From assembly GCF_963556105.2 (NCBI RefSeq), contig NZ_OY829945.1, positions 365,001 through 412,500 on the forward strand: a DNA stretch of 47,500 nt. The letters are read 5' to 3'. The DNA is from an uncultured Tolumonas sp. (lineage in GTDB: Bacteria > Pseudomonadota > Gammaproteobacteria > Enterobacterales > Aeromonadaceae). The notes under the pieces are model-generated. The model did not search any database, was not told the origin of the DNA, and worked only from the letters and a program-made list of their open reading frames with translations. Each line of letters begins with the position of its first letter. Position 1 is the stretch's first letter. The translations under genes were made by a program, and so were the position numbers. Positions 19,296-29,713 of the stretch are shown in pieces.

Positions 19296-20510
19296 TTAAC
19301 TCACGGCTTTGGTGAGCTGCTGGCGTTGTACCAGCGCCGGGAAATATTTCATCCACAGGGCCACAATCAACAACGTTCCTATACCACCGACCACCACGGC
19401 CGGCACGACGCCCCACCAGGCAGCGGTGACGCCCGATTCAAATTCCCCTAACTGATTTGATGCGCCGATAAAGATAAAATTCACTGCACTGACACGGCCA
19501 CGCATTTCATCCGGTGTTTCTAGCTGAATGAGTGATGAGCGTACGACCACACTGACCATGTCAGACGCACCCAACACCAGTAATGCGGTAAAAGAGAGCA
19601 GGAACGATTCGGATAAGCCGAAAATAATGGTCGCCACCCCGAACACAGCTACCGCGGCAAACATGATTTTTCCCGCATTGTTACGGATCGCATAACGGGC
19701 TAACAACAATGACATCACTACCGCACCGACCGAGGGCGCGGCGCGCAATAACCCCAAACCCCATGGGCCGGTGTTTAAAATATCACGGGCAAATATCGGT
19801 AACAGCGCCGTCGCACCACCAAGTAACACTGAAAACAGATCGAGTGAGATAGCACCCAACACCACGGGGTTATGGCGGATATAACTAAAGCCGGCAAATA
19901 CCGAACGCAGCGTTGGTGGTTCACGATGCACGATTTTGGCTGGTTTAGGGATCAACGACATCGCCACACTGGAGAGTAAAAAACTCACCGCACTGCACCA
20001 ATACACCATTTCCGGATGCAACGCATACAACAACCCGCCTAGCGCCGGGCCAATGATCACCGAAGCTTCACGTAATGAGCTGTTCAGCGCTAAAGCGCGG
20101 GGCAAGTTGCTGCTATCAATTAAGCTTGGCAACAGTGCTTGCTGGGCCGGTGATTCAAATGCCCGCGTGGCGCCGAGTAAAAAGGCACAGGCGAAAATAC
20201 CGTGGATGGCGATCCAGCCTTGCCAGCTGCCCAATGCCAAGATGCTGACCAGCAGGGCTTGCAATAAGCGGGTGCCGACGACGATTAAACGGCGGTCATA
20301 ACGATCGGCAACGTGACCCACCACCAGTGTGAGCAGAAATTGCGGCGTGAATTGCATCAAGCCGATCAAACCTAAACTCATGGCACTGTGGGTCAGGTCA
20401 TAAACCTGCCAGCCGACCGCCACGACCAACATCTGGTAGGCGAGGGAAGAGAGCGCCATGCTACTTAAGAAACGAATAAACGCAGGTTGCTGTAATGAAC
20501 CGGATGACAT
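19296..20510 (-). CDS. MFS exporter, EntS-like family
   Basis: A 404-residue inner-membrane transporter with about 12 hydrophobic segments. The loop 2-3 motif reads GHVADRYDRRLIVVGTRLLQ, and the second half contains ETPDEMRGRVSAVNFIFIG. Both are typical of the MFS_3/EntS group, which includes the enterobactin exporter. No siderophore genes are nearby, so a general drug or metabolite efflux role is as likely. It is monocistronic, converging on mmuM. Confidence 0.82.
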   Translation of the reverse strand: MSSGSLQQPAFIRFLSSMALSSLAYQMLVVAVGWQVYDLTHSAMSLGLIGLMQFTPQFLLTLVVGHVADRYDRRLIVVGTRLLQALLVSILALGSWQGWIAIHGIFACAFLLGATRAFESPAQQALLPSLIDSSNLPRALALNSSLREASVIIGPALGGLLYALHPEMVYWCSAVSFLLSSVAMSLIPKPAKIVHREPPTLRSVFAGFSYIRHNPVVLGAISLDLFSVLLGGATALLPIFARDILNTGPWGLGLLRAAPSVGAVVMSLLLARYAIRNNAGKIMFAAVAVFGVATIIFGLSESFLLSFTALLVLGASDMVSVVVRSSLIQLETPDEMRGRVSAVNFIFIGASNQLGEFESGVTAAWWGVVPAVVVGGIGTLLIVALWMKYFPALVQRQQLTKAVS

Positions 20511-20620
20511 GTCAAAGCCCGGGTAAGATAGAGGAATATTTATCTTACCTGTTCAGGCTATGAGGAAAAGTATTTTGTTACGCGTAACGACGGGTTTCCG
20601 TCTGTTTCGGCGCGGAATGA

Positions 20621-20902
20621 TCAAGTACGGAACAGGACCTTGATGATGTGGTAACCGAAGCGGGTTTTCACCGGGCCGAACGGTTTCATCACTTCGCAGG
20701 AAAAAACGGCTTTATCAAATGCCGGTACCATATCGCCTTTTTTAAACTCGCCCAGATCACCACCGCGTTTTTTCGAGGGGCAGGTCGAATATTTCTTCGC
20801 TAACTGCTGGAAGTTTGCGCCAGCGGCAAGTTGTTTCATCAGGTCTAATGCCTGAGCTTCATGTTTTACCAAAATATGCAGCGCACAAGCAGTATGGGCC
20901 AT
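20621..20902 (-). CDS. ppiC: peptidyl-prolyl cis-trans isomerase C (parvulin)
   Basis: A single-domain cytoplasmic parvulin of 93 residues, the same length as E. coli PpiC. Hallmarks are the opening [38 protein letters not shown] (residues about 41-63) and the final GYHIIKVL. It catalyses proline isomerisation in proteins. It lies alone between the MFS gene and the lipoprotein gene. Confidence 0.95.
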   Translation of the reverse strand: MAHTACALHILVKHEAQALDLMKQLAAGANFQQLAKKYSTCPSKKRGGDLGEFKKGDMVPAFDKAVFSCEVMKPFGPVKTRFGYHIIKVLFRT

Positions 20903-20968
20903 GGGTCAGATGTCTCAATCGGTCAAAAGGGCGGGGATTATATCGAAAGTTGCTGCATTTTCCAGCAA

Positions 20969-20999
20969 AGAGGCGTTAACGTCAGTCATTAACGCCTCT
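20969..20999 (-). terminator. hairpin behind the lipoprotein gene
   Basis: A perfect 11-bp stem AGAGGCGTTAA/TTAACGCCTCT with a 9-nt loop, 12 bp after the lipoprotein stop on the minus strand. Only a short T-run follows (CTTTGC). Confidence 0.65.
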
Positions 21000-21010
21000 G
21001 ATATGCTTGG

Positions 21011-22720
21011 TTAAGGCATGGTGAGCCAGTTGTCGCCAGCAAATCGCAGCTCTAACAAGCTATTTGGATCAGGCTGTGGTTGGTTATTAGCGACCGGATG
21101 GGTTGGATAGCTGTTGCCATCGTGTTCCAGCGTTAAAAAGGTATTCGCTTGTTCGGTGGATGGTATCAGCAGATCGTACCAGCCATGATGTGCCGAAGAG
21201 GCAACCATCACGCCACCATTGAACCCTTCCAAGCGGCCCACTTGCTGGAATTGTCCGTCTTTACCTTGTAATACCAGCCAGACACAACCCGATTTATCGC
21301 ACCAGTTCATCTGTACTAATGCATCTACTGCGCCGTCGCCATTCAGATCGGCTTTCACATAACGATATTGCGTGCCGGTCGCCTGACTACCACTACTTTG
21401 TAAAAAGTTTCGTAGCGCCTGCTCAATCGCGGTGTCGGGTTGGGTGGATGCTTGCAGCATACCGGCGGAAAAGCTGGCCATTGCTGGTGATGCGCTGTTG
21501 GTCGCTGGTGGCTGAGCCGACGCTGCATTCGTGCTGACCGCGGCACTGGTGGAACTCGCCGCAGAAGCACCGGTGATCACGGTTTCATTCTGTGCAAAGC
21601 TGTTCTCGCCAGCCGGTGTTTCGCTGGTGGCAGGAGGAGCTACCACGACCGTGCCATTGCTGCTCGCCAGATTTGCTGCTCCGGTTGCAATCGCGCCGGT
21701 GTCGCCGCTGATTTTTGCTTTCAGTACTAATGGTTTATCAAAATACGCTTTGCCGGCATCCAATTCCCGATAATCGGCACTCAATGTGTCACCATTCCAG
21801 TGGAACGGAATGCTTTCGTTGGTATCCATGCCCATGCGCTGGTTAAACATGACTCGAATAGTTTGGTCTTTTTGCGGTTGCCAGACGCCGTCATAGGTCA
21901 CTTCCGGGCCGACTTCCCGCGTGTAAACCAGTTTGGCCTGATAGTTACTTTCCAGTGTCAGGCTGACATCGGCTTTTTGCGCGTCATCATGGCCTGACCA
22001 GTCGTGTGCCGGTTGTTGTTGCGTCAGCGATTGCCCTTGCTCACCACAACCAGATAGTGTTTGCCCATCATCCAGTTTCAGTGTCACGGAATAACCTAAC
22101 CAGTGCGGGTTAGCGCCTTCTTTGCAATAACCTGGTTGTAGGCTCAAGGTTGCTTTTTTACCGTTGGCATTCCGTAATGCCAGTTGTAATGGCTGTTCTG
22201 CCGGATGACTGACTTCATCCAGTTGATAACTATCGACGCCATTTGGCGTGGTCAGTGATGCTTGTTGTCCATCGAGCACCAGCGACCAGAATGGTTGGTC
22301 ACTGCCTGCTTTCAGCAGGTAGTTCTCGTTGGTGTTTTGACAGAGCGTTGGTTCGGTGGTGATGTGCGAAACCTGATCGGCTTCCAGTCGAAATGGTGCA
22401 CCGCGGCTTTCACCGGCAGCAAGATGACCGCTCAGGCTGGCTTGTAAACTTTGCGGAGAACCCAATTGCTGCCATTGTTGCCAGAAATTATCATCCACCA
22501 GCAGCTGCCATTGTTGTTTGCTGCCACACGGGGTAAACAGCGCCTGTTCACCCTGACGCTGGATGGTGCCGGTAAACAGCGGGGATAACTCTTTTTGCAG
22601 TTTGTTCTGCATTTCTGTGGAAGCGGCCGCTTTGGGCGTAGCTCCTGATGGGGCAGAAGAATTACTGCATCCCGCCAGTGCGAGCAGCAGACCAGACAAA
22701 ACAAAACGTGACAGCGGCAT
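21011..22720 (-). CDS. large envelope lipoprotein, COG3650-like
   Basis: A 569-residue predicted lipoprotein. The signal peptide ends in the lipobox LALAGC with the lipidated cysteine at C18 followed by SN, which favours the outer membrane. Residues about 35-330 form cysteine-containing beta-rich repeats (a YGY-SVTLKL-GC-type segment resembles the NlpE/COG3650 fold). About 340-420 is an Ala/Ser/Thr/Pro-rich linker. The C-terminal 150 residues include a calcium-loop-like DLNGDGAVDALV. The function is unknown; members of this group are annotated as membrane proteins linked to envelope stress. It is monocistronic. Confidence 0.75.
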   Translation of the reverse strand: MPLSRFVLSGLLLALAGCSNSSAPSGATPKAAASTEMQNKLQKELSPLFTGTIQRQGEQALFTPCGSKQQWQLLVDDNFWQQWQQLGSPQSLQASLSGHLAAGESRGAPFRLEADQVSHITTEPTLCQNTNENYLLKAGSDQPFWSLVLDGQQASLTTPNGVDSYQLDEVSHPAEQPLQLALRNANGKKATLSLQPGYCKEGANPHWLGYSVTLKLDDGQTLSGCGEQGQSLTQQQPAHDWSGHDDAQKADVSLTLESNYQAKLVYTREVGPEVTYDGVWQPQKDQTIRVMFNQRMGMDTNESIPFHWNGDTLSADYRELDAGKAYFDKPLVLKAKISGDTGAIATGAANLASSNGTVVVAPPATSETPAGENSFAQNETVITGASAASSTSAAVSTNAASAQPPATNSASPAMASFSAGMLQASTQPDTAIEQALRNFLQSSGSQATGTQYRYVKADLNGDGAVDALVQMNWCDKSGCVWLVLQGKDGQFQQVGRLEGFNGGVMVASSAHHGWYDLLIPSTEQANTFLTLEHDGNSYPTHPVANNQPQPDPNSLLELRFAGDNWLTMP

Positions 22721-22797
22721 AGAGGGTTCCGTACAGAAAATATTCTGTCCAGTTTATACGATCTTCGGTTTATGTGCCGCTGAGCACGCGATAAAAA

Positions 22798-23598
22798 CTA
22801 TTCCGCCAGTAACAAACGCTGTAAATACTCGGCCACACCATCTTCATCATTAACACCCGCGCGAGGCAGATCTGGCAGTGCTAATTTCAACCGGTCATGG
22901 GCATTGCCCATCACGACACCGTGACCGACGATCGACAGCATTTCGTAGTCGTTCATGCCATCACCAAACGCAATTGCAGAGCTTAAAGGAATAGCATGTT
23001 GTTCCAGAATAGAGGAGATTGCCGCGCCTTTATTGACGCCCAATGCCATCACTTCGAGGCAATCAGGTTGGGAGAAGGCGATACTTAATTGACCGGCATA
23101 ACGTTCCAGCAGAGTGTTTTCCAACTCTAACAACGGTTCGTGTTCTGCAATGAAAAAGTACTTATTGATGCTGCTTTTATCTAAAGCCACCAGATCGGTT
23201 TTGGTATAACAAAAACCGGTATCTTTATGATATTCCAGATATTCCGGCATATCTTTGTCGGTGAACCATGCATCCGGGGTATAAATATTGACGGCAATTT
23301 CCGGGTCTGGCAGTGGTAACTCCGACAGCTCTTGGGCAATATCGACCGGCAGGGTGCGGTTGTAGATAATTTGATCTTGTTTATCTGTAACGACTGCACC
23401 GTTTGACGTTACCAGATAGATCTCCAAACCCAGTGCATTACGAATGGCTTTGACATCAATGTGATGGCGTCCGGTTGCCACGATAAACTTAGTGCCTTCA
23501 GCCACCATTTTCTTCAGCACCTTACGGGTATGCGGAGAAACCTGATGCTGGTTATTGAGCAGTGTACCATCCAGATCAGAGATAACGACTTTGTACAT
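22798..23598 (-). CDS. yigL: HAD-IIB (Cof-type) phosphatase, YigL-like
   Basis: A 266-residue cytoplasmic phosphatase, the same length as E. coli YigL, a pyridoxal-phosphate and sugar-phosphate phosphatase. HAD motif I is DLDGTLL (residues 8-14, nucleophile D8). Motif II lies in FIVATGRHH, the lysine is in VNKG, and motif III/IV is AFGDGMNDYEML. CLEVMALGVNKG and MGNAHDRLK match YigL particularly well. The symbol is by resemblance; other Cof paralogs such as YidA are possible. It lies between the lipoprotein gene and spoT. Confidence 0.82.
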   Translation of the reverse strand: MYKVVISDLDGTLLNNQHQVSPHTRKVLKKMVAEGTKFIVATGRHHIDVKAIRNALGLEIYLVTSNGAVVTDKQDQIIYNRTLPVDIAQELSELPLPDPEIAVNIYTPDAWFTDKDMPEYLEYHKDTGFCYTKTDLVALDKSSINKYFFIAEHEPLLELENTLLERYAGQLSIAFSQPDCLEVMALGVNKGAAISSILEQHAIPLSSAIAFGDGMNDYEMLSIVGHGVVMGNAHDRLKLALPDLPRAGVNDEDGVAEYLQRLLLAE

Positions 23599-23757
23599 GA
23601 GTAAACCTCGTTACAGCAGAGAAGAGAGGGGAAGAGAGAACGATCACAGTATAGCTAAAGTCCGATAAACCGGCATTAACATTCATTCGAAATATAATTT
23701 ATTTCAAATGAAGGATGGGGCCACCGATAGCACATACTACCGGCAGCGACATTGGAA

Positions 23758-25932
23758 TTAAGATGACTCTTTGCTACGGATCTTATTAGTGGTGCGGTTG
23801 ACGCGTAATACGTCCGGCATAACACGAATTTTGCGCATGATATTCGCCAGATGCACACGATGTTTGGTGGTGATCAGCAAGTTAACCTGATACACCCGCG
23901 CATCTTTTTCTTCGGTACTGATGCTGTGAATATTCGCACCCGTTGCGGCAATCACATTGGCAAGTTGCGCTAACACACCCTGATGGTTGACCACTTCCAC
24001 CACAATACTGGTACGGAACTCCTGTTCGCCTAATTGTTCCATATCCCATTGTACCGGCTGGTATTTATCCGGTTCACGGTTATAACCGCGCAGGTTTGGA
24101 CAGCTTTCCTGATGCACGACCAACCCTTTGCCAGGGCTGATATGCGCAATGATGGCATCACCGGGGATCGGGCGACAACAGTTGGCAAACGTTACCAGCA
24201 TGCCACCAGAACCCCGGATCGGCAGTTTACGATGGGTCGATGACGATTTTTTCTCTTTTTCTGGCTCTTGCTCATGCTGGCCGAGCAAACGCCGCGCAAT
24301 GACCACACTCATCTGATTGCCAAGGCCGATATCTGCCAATAAACCATCCAACGAGTCATGGCGGGTATCGTGTAATACCTGACGCAGATTTTCTGCCGGC
24401 ATGTCTTCGATTTTCTTGCCACCCAGCGAGTGACTCAGCAGACGGCGGCCCAGAATGATCGACTCTTCCGCGCGTAGATTTTTCAGGAACTGACGGATCT
24501 TGGTACGCGCGCGTGAGGTCACCACAAAGTTCAGCCACGCAGCATTCGGGCGCGCACCCGGTGCGGTGATGATCTCTACGGTCTGCCCCGAGGTTAGTGG
24601 GCGACTGAGTGGGAACGGTTGGCGCTCTACTCGCGCCCCCACACAGCTGTTACCAATATCAGTGTGCACGGCATAGGCAAAATCGACCGGCGTGGCATTG
24701 GTCGGTAATTCCAGAATGCGGCCTTCTGGTGTAAACACATAAATCTCATCGGGGAAGAGATCGGTTTTGACACTTTCGATAAATTCAAAGGAACTACCGG
24801 CACTTTGCTGCAATTCCAATAAGTTTTTCATCCAGCGTTGCGCACGGATCTGCGCGGTACTGCTGGTGGCATCACCATTGGTTTTGTATACCCAATGTGC
24901 CGCGACCCCTTTATCCGCCATCTGCTCCATATATTCAGTACGGATCTGGATCTCGACTGGCACACCATGCGGGCCGACCAGTGAGGTATGCAAAGACTGA
25001 TAACCGTTAGTTTTCGGGATAGCAATATAATCTTTGAAACGGCCGGGGCGGGGTTTATACAAACTGTGCATCTGACCGAGCACACGGTAACAGGTGTCAA
25101 TGTCATCGACTATCACGCGGAAGGCGTAAATATCCATGACTTCATAAAAGCGCAGCTCTTTTTTCACCATTTTGTTATAGATGGAATAGAGATTCTTTTC
25201 CCGACCGACGACCATACCTTTAATATGCGCATCTTCTAAGCGGCCATTTACCGCTTTATAGACCGAGTCGATCACCTCTTTGCGATTACCGCGGGCACGT
25301 TTCACCGCTTCGCGTAATATTCGCGCGCGCATCGGGTAGAGTGCTTCAAAGCCCAACTCTTCCAGCTCGCTTTTTAACGAGTGAATACCTAAGCGGTTAG
25401 CAATCGGGGAGAAGATTTCCAGCGTTTCGCGGGCGATGCGACGGCGTTTATCGGGGCGTAACGAGCCTAACGTGCGCATATTATGCGTGCGGTCAGCGAG
25501 CTTGATCAGGATAACGCGAATATCCTGCACCATCGCCATGACCATTTTGCGGAAGTTTTCCGCCTGCGCTTCTTTATGATCGCGGAATTTCAGCTTATCG
25601 AGTTTGGATACGCCATATACCAATTCGGCCACGGCCTGACCAAACTGTCCCGCCAATTGATCTTTGGTGATCGGCGTGTCTTCAATCACATCGTGCAGCA
25701 ATGCCGCCATCAGCGTCTCATGATCGAGATGCATCTCGGCCAGAATACGGGCTACAGCAACGGGGTGCGTAATATAAGGCTCACCGCTGGAACGGCTTTG
25801 CCCTTCATGAGCGTCACGTGCGACCAGAAAGGCATCCTGGATCTGGGTCACCTGTTCTACGGGCAGATAGCTGCTCAATAATGTTTTCAGATCTTCAAAC
25901 AGATACAAAAGTGACCCCGCTTCACTACTCAT
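23758..25932 (-). CDS. spoT: bifunctional (p)ppGpp synthetase/hydrolase
   Basis: Controls the stringent response by making and degrading ppGpp. It has 724 residues. The HD hydrolase domain is intact (H80-D81 in LLHDVIEDT with E84-D85). The synthetase domain follows (about 235-350, RPGRFKDYIAIPKTNGYQSLH). A TGS domain lies at about 400-460 (IYVFTPEGRILELPTNATPVDFAY) and an ACT domain at the C-terminus (about 650-720). The E. coli protein begins at YLFESL; here ATG 25932 adds eight residues ahead of YLFEDL, while an in-frame TTG would give the E. coli-like start. It follows gmk and rpoZ, but a strong terminator precedes it. Confidence 0.95.
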   Translation of the reverse strand: MSSEAGSLLYLFEDLKTLLSSYLPVEQVTQIQDAFLVARDAHEGQSRSSGEPYITHPVAVARILAEMHLDHETLMAALLHDVIEDTPITKDQLAGQFGQAVAELVYGVSKLDKLKFRDHKEAQAENFRKMVMAMVQDIRVILIKLADRTHNMRTLGSLRPDKRRRIARETLEIFSPIANRLGIHSLKSELEELGFEALYPMRARILREAVKRARGNRKEVIDSVYKAVNGRLEDAHIKGMVVGREKNLYSIYNKMVKKELRFYEVMDIYAFRVIVDDIDTCYRVLGQMHSLYKPRPGRFKDYIAIPKTNGYQSLHTSLVGPHGVPVEIQIRTEYMEQMADKGVAAHWVYKTNGDATSSTAQIRAQRWMKNLLELQQSAGSSFEFIESVKTDLFPDEIYVFTPEGRILELPTNATPVDFAYAVHTDIGNSCVGARVERQPFPLSRPLTSGQTVEIITAPGARPNAAWLNFVVTSRARTKIRQFLKNLRAEESIILGRRLLSHSLGGKKIEDMPAENLRQVLHDTRHDSLDGLLADIGLGNQMSVVIARRLLGQHEQEPEKEKKSSSTHRKLPIRGSGGMLVTFANCCRPIPGDAIIAHISPGKGLVVHQESCPNLRGYNREPDKYQPVQWDMEQLGEQEFRTSIVVEVVNHQGVLAQLANVIAATGANIHSISTEEKDARVYQVNLLITTKHRVHLANIMRKIRVMPDVLRVNRTTNKIRSKESS

Positions 25933-25989
25933 CAGCGTAAAACCATATCCCGCAGTTTGCGATTATTCCGCACACTTGTAAATAAAGAC

Positions 25990-26015
25990 AAAAACGGCAC
26001 CACTAGGGTGCCGTT
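25990..26015 (-). terminator. terminator between rpoZ and spoT
   Basis: A 9-bp stem AACGGCACC/GGTGCCGTT with a 5-nt loop, followed on the minus strand by TTTTTGTCTTT. It should reduce read-through from gmk-rpoZ into spoT, so spoT may depend on leaky termination or a promoter in the 100-bp gap. Confidence 0.8.
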
Positions 26016-26038
26016 CGTAATAAGCAATAAACGAATGC

Positions 26039-26323
26039 TTAGAAACCGTAATCACGGTCCTGAGTCAGCGCGGCAACAGCAGCCAGCTCACTCGCTTCCT
26101 GTTGTTGCTGTTCGATACGTTCTTGCGCATCCATGAACTGATTAGAAATCAAACCTTCTTCGATCTCGCGCAATGCGATCACGGTTGGTTTGTCATTTTC
26201 TTCATCTACCAACGGATCTTTGCCCTGAACGGCAAGCTGACGAGCGCGGCGAGCGGCCACCAGCACCAAATCAAAGCGGTTGCCAACTTGTTTTACCGCA
26301 TCTTCAACAGTAACGCGTGCCAT
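26039..26323 (-). CDS. rpoZ: RNA polymerase omega subunit
   Basis: A 94-residue omega subunit that helps assemble beta-prime. It begins [28 protein letters not shown] with the conserved [11 protein letters not shown] region at about 45-57. The carboxy-terminal tail is Gln/Glu rich, as in other gammaproteobacteria. It sits 48 bp behind gmk and ahead of spoT, the conserved arrangement. Confidence 0.97.
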   Translation of the reverse strand: MARVTVEDAVKQVGNRFDLVLVAARRARQLAVQGKDPLVDEENDKPTVIALREIEEGLISNQFMDAQERIEQQQQEASELAAVAALTQDRDYGF

Positions 26324-26371
26324 AGCAAACTCCCATATAAATCGAGGGTGAAAATTCTACTTGGTTTTAAT

Positions 26372-27004
26372 TTATCCCGCCAGTAGCTGATTGAGCAGAT
26401 CGGCGTGACAAATAGCCTGCGGACGCAGTTTTGCGCGACCCGCCAGTACAATCGACTGCAATTGTTGCAGTGCCAGTTCGAAATCATCATTGATGATCAG
26501 ATAATCATACTCAGGATAGTGCGACATTTCCGAAACTGCCTGCGCCATACGCTTGGCAATCACTTCTTCGCTGTCCTGACCACGACCAATCAAACGTTGT
26601 TCCAAAATCGGCAAACTTGGCGGTAACACAAAAATAGACTGTGTGTCACGATACAGTTCGCGGATCTGGCGAGCACCTTGCCAATCAATGTCCAGAAAAA
26701 CATCGATCCCGTTTGCCAGTGCCTGTTCAATCAATTCTTTGGATGTACCGTAGTAATTACCAAATACTTCCGCCCATTCGAAAAAAGCATCGCGGGCAAT
26801 CAGGGCCTGAAATTCTTCTTTGCTGACGAAGTGGTAATGCACACCATTTTCTTCACCAGGACGCATTGCCCGTGTGGTATGAGAAACGGAAAGTGCCATT
26901 CGGCCATCGCTGTTATAACGGGATAATAACGCCGTTAACAGACTGGATTTTCCTGCGCCGCTGGGCGAGGAAATAATAAACAGGGTACCTGCAGCAGCCA
27001 CCAT
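26372..27004 (-). CDS. gmk: guanylate kinase
   Basis: ATP-dependent phosphorylation of GMP to GDP. It has 210 residues (E. coli 207). The P-loop [10 protein letters not shown] is at about 12-21, the GMP-binding segment includes [19 protein letters not shown], and [10 protein letters not shown] is the second GMP/Mg motif. First gene of gmk-rpoZ on this strand, separated from the ribosomal protein genes by a strong bidirectional terminator. Confidence 0.97.
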   Translation of the reverse strand: MVAAAGTLFIISSPSGAGKSSLLTALLSRYNSDGRMALSVSHTTRAMRPGEENGVHYHFVSKEEFQALIARDAFFEWAEVFGNYYGTSKELIEQALANGIDVFLDIDWQGARQIRELYRDTQSIFVLPPSLPILEQRLIGRGQDSEEVIAKRMAQAVSEMSHYPEYDYLIINDDFELALQQLQSIVLAGRAKLRPQAICHADLLNQLLAG

Positions 27005-27102
27005 GCGCTCCTATCAAGTAACGACTATCCAGCTACTCTTATCAATCAAGTAACTGCAAAAGTTATTCATCAGTCGACATAATACGACGACAGGCTGATA
27101 AC

Positions 27103-27130
27103 AAAAAACCCGGCACAAGACCGGGTTTTT
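27103..27130. terminator. bidirectional terminator behind rpmG
   Basis: AAAAACCCGG/CCGGGTTTTT with a 7-8 nt loop, A-run on one side and T-run on the other. Read on the minus strand it closes the rpmB-rpmG unit. Confidence 0.88.
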
Positions 27131-27146
27131 CAGAACGCCAGACCAA

Positions 27147-27314
27147 TTACTTGATCTTGCCTTCTTTGTAAATTACATGCTGACGAACAACAGGATCAAA
27201 TTTTTTGATCTCCATTTTCTCAGGCATGGTGCGCTTGTTCTTGGTCGTAGTGTAGAAGTGACCAGTACCGGCGCTGGAGTTCAGACGAATTTTTTCGCGA
27301 GCACCTTTAGCCAT
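27147..27314 (-). CDS. rpmG: 50S ribosomal protein L33
   Basis: A 55-residue L33, shorter than most open-reading-frame cutoffs. It begins [20 protein letters not shown] and ends with [15 protein letters not shown] good ribosome site (AAGGAG) precedes the ATG at 27314. It follows rpmB by 11 bp, the conserved rpmBG operon. It lacks the four-cysteine zinc motif, so it is the zinc-independent form. Confidence 0.96.
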
Positions 27315-27325
27315 GATTTATCTCC

Positions 27326-27562
27326 TTACACTTGTTCGCCACGAGCACGGATATCAGCCAAAACAGCTTCGATACCCAGCTTGTCGATAATACGCATACC
27401 CTTCGGTGTTAAACGCAGGGTAACAAAACGCTTCTCGCCTTCAACCCAGAAACGGTGAGATTGCAGGTTAGGCAGGAAACGGCGACGGGTCGCGTTTTTA
27501 GCGTGAGAACGATTGTTCCCCACGGTTGGACGCTTACCGGTTACTTGACACACTCTAGACAT
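27326..27562 (-). CDS. rpmB: 50S ribosomal protein L28
   Basis: A 78-residue L28 (same length as E. coli). It begins [17 protein letters not shown] and has [16 protein letters not shown]. It is the first gene of the rpmB-rpmG pair; GAGAGACA-type purine-rich sequence lies upstream of the ATG. The 140-bp gap to radC contains its promoter. Confidence 0.97.
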   Translation of the reverse strand: MSRVCQVTGKRPTVGNNRSHAKNATRRRFLPNLQSHRFWVEGEKRFVTLRLTPKGMRIIDKLGIEAVLADIRARGEQV

Positions 27563-27703
27563 GTTGTCTCTCCAAAAATCTTACTTCTGCTCGCGCATTT
27601 TCTGTTGCCCCGCTGCCGTATAGCAGAGCACATAGATAGAAGGCGGCATTTTATACAGCATCGCCCCGACAAGATCAAGCAAAATGCCCTTATCAGGATC
27701 GTT

Positions 27704-28378
27704 TTATAACCATCCGCGTTCGGCAAAAGAGACGGGGTTTCCATCTCCTATCACAAAGTGATCGAGCACTCGCACGTCGATCAGACGCAAAGCGGCACAA
27801 ATGCGCTCAGTGATATGGCGATCGGCGTGACTTGGTTCGGCTACGCCTGACGGATGATTATGACAGAGAATGACTGCTGCAGCATTATGTTTTAACACCG
27901 TGTGCACGATTTCCCGTGGATAAACACTGGCTGCATCGATCGTACCGAAAAATAATTCGCAAAACTGTAATACCCGGTGCTGATTATCTAGCAACAACAT
28001 GGCAAAAACTTCGCGGGGGCGATCGCGTAACTGGGCTTGTAAATAACGGCGAACTAATAAGGGGCTCGTTAAGGCATCGCCTCGTTGCAGGCATTCATTT
28101 AAATAGCGATTACTCATCTCTAACACCGCTTGTAATTGCACATATTTGGCTGGCCCCAAGCCATGCGCCTGACAAAACTGGGCTTGTTCTGCGCCCAGCA
28201 GTGCGCGTAGCGAACCAAATTCCTGCAGCAGCTTTCTGGCCAGCTCAATGGCGTTACAACCGGCAACACCGGTACGCAAAAAAATGGCTAATAATTCTGC
28301 ATCACTGAGGGCATTAGCACCACGTTGCAGTAATTTCTCGCGTGGTCGTTCATTTTCCGGCCAGTCACAGATCGCCAT
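27704..28378 (-). CDS. radC: RadC/YicR family JAMM-domain protein
   Basis: A 224-residue protein from ATG 28378 (AGGGAAATGC upstream); a longer frame to 28459 adds residues that run into the divergent promoter and is rejected. The N-terminal helix-hairpin-helix part (about 1-90) precedes the JAB/JAMM metallo-domain with HNHPSG followed by D ([19 protein letters not shown], about 173-191). Once called a DNA repair protein, its real role is unresolved. It sits divergently from coaBC, as in E. coli. Confidence 0.93.
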   Translation of the reverse strand: MAICDWPENERPREKLLQRGANALSDAELLAIFLRTGVAGCNAIELARKLLQEFGSLRALLGAEQAQFCQAHGLGPAKYVQLQAVLEMSNRYLNECLQRGDALTSPLLVRRYLQAQLRDRPREVFAMLLLDNQHRVLQFCELFFGTIDAASVYPREIVHTVLKHNAAAVILCHNHPSGVAEPSHADRHITERICAALRLIDVRVLDHFVIGDGNPVSFAERGWL

Positions 28379-28504
28379 GCATTTCCCTATTTTTTGTGCA
28401 GAAAAGTGTACTTTAAGCGATGTTAATGGTGGTAAATGCCTGTGAACACCGACAGGCATTGTGTACTATCTTGGCCAGTTTTTATGGATCTGGGGTGCAT
28501 GCTG

Positions 28505-29713
28505 ATGCAATTGCAAGATAAACGGATCCTGCTGGGCGTGACTGGCGGGATCGCCGCATACAAAGCGGCTGAGATCATTCGTCGTCTGCGTGAACAGGGC
28601 GCAGAAGTGCGGGTTGTCATGACTGATGCCGCAAAAGAGTTTATTACGCCGCTGACCTTACAGGCAGTATCCGGCCATATCGTGGCGAACAGTATGTTTG
28701 ATCCGCAAGCCGAAGCGGGGATGGGGCATATTGAGCTGGCGAAATGGGCTGATTTGGTGTTGGTTGCGCCGGCCACGGCGAATGTTATTTCCCGCCTGAC
28801 CACCGGTATGGGGGATGAGTTATTGACCACCTTGTGTCTGGCCAGCCCGGCACCGTTAGCGATTGCGCCAGCGATGAATATGCAGATGTATCTGCATGCC
28901 GCCACACAAAGTAATTTGCAGGTGCTGGCGCAACGTGGTGTGCAGATCTGGGGGCCGGGGATCGGCAGTCAGGCCTGTGGCGACGTCGGCCCGGGGCGGA
29001 TGTTAGATCCGCTGGATATCGTGGCTGAGGTGGTGAAATTTTTCCAACCCGCACCGCACTGTGACCTTTCTTTTCTGATTACGGCTGGCCCAACCCGCGA
29101 AGCGATTGATCCAGTGCGCTATATCAGTAATCACAGCTCCGGCAAAATGGGGGTTGCACTGGCGGAAGCGGCTGCGGCTTTAGGGGCGAAAGTTACGTTG
29201 GTAGCAGGGCCGGTCAATCTGCCTACACCGAAAGGTGTGGTTCGTATTAATGTGGAAAGTGCAGTGGAGATGCAGGCTGCAGTTGAAGCACAAGTGGCTG
29301 ATCATTCTATTTTTATCGGTTGTGCCGCAGTAGCGGATTACCGAATGGAATCGGTGGCTGCACAAAAAATGAAGAAACAGGCTGACAGCGATACGCTGAC
29401 ACTCCAGTTGGTAAAAAATCCGGACATTATTGCCGGTGTTGCGGCGCGCGCCGATAAACCGTTTGTGGTAGGCTTCGCCGCCGAAACACAGGATGTGGCC
29501 CGTTATGCGCTGGATAAACTGCAACGTAAGGGGCTGGATATGATTGCCGCAAACGATGTCAGCCGCGCAGAGCAGGGCTTTAATGCCGATCAGAATGCCT
29601 TAACCGTGTTCTGGCAAAATGCACAGCAAGAATTGCCACTGGCCAGCAAACAACAAGTGGCTCAACAACTCATTTCACTCATTATACAGCGCTATCAACA
29701 TGAAACAGATTGA
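28505..29713 (+). CDS. coaBC: bifunctional phosphopantothenoylcysteine decarboxylase / phosphopantothenate-cysteine ligase
   Basis: Two consecutive steps of coenzyme A synthesis. It has 402 residues from ATG 28505. The flavin-dependent CoaC half (1-185) has [16 protein letters not shown] and the PAMN motif in [10 protein letters not shown]. The CoaB half starts near 190 with [18 protein letters not shown], and contains the CTP-site SSGKMG and KNPDI. GGGG lies 9 nt before the chosen start; ATG 28499, two codons upstream, is also possible. Its end overlaps dut by 14 bp. Confidence 0.95.
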   Translation: MQLQDKRILLGVTGGIAAYKAAEIIRRLREQGAEVRVVMTDAAKEFITPLTLQAVSGHIVANSMFDPQAEAGMGHIELAKWADLVLVAPATANVISRLTTGMGDELLTTLCLASPAPLAIAPAMNMQMYLHAATQSNLQVLAQRGVQIWGPGIGSQACGDVGPGRMLDPLDIVAEVVKFFQPAPHCDLSFLITAGPTREAIDPVRYISNHSSGKMGVALAEAAAALGAKVTLVAGPVNLPTPKGVVRINVESAVEMQAAVEAQVADHSIFIGCAAVADYRMESVAAQKMKKQADSDTLTLQLVKNPDIIAGVAARADKPFVVGFAAETQDVARYALDKLQRKGLDMIAANDVSRAEQGFNADQNALTVFWQNAQQELPLASKQQVAQQLISLIIQRYQHETD

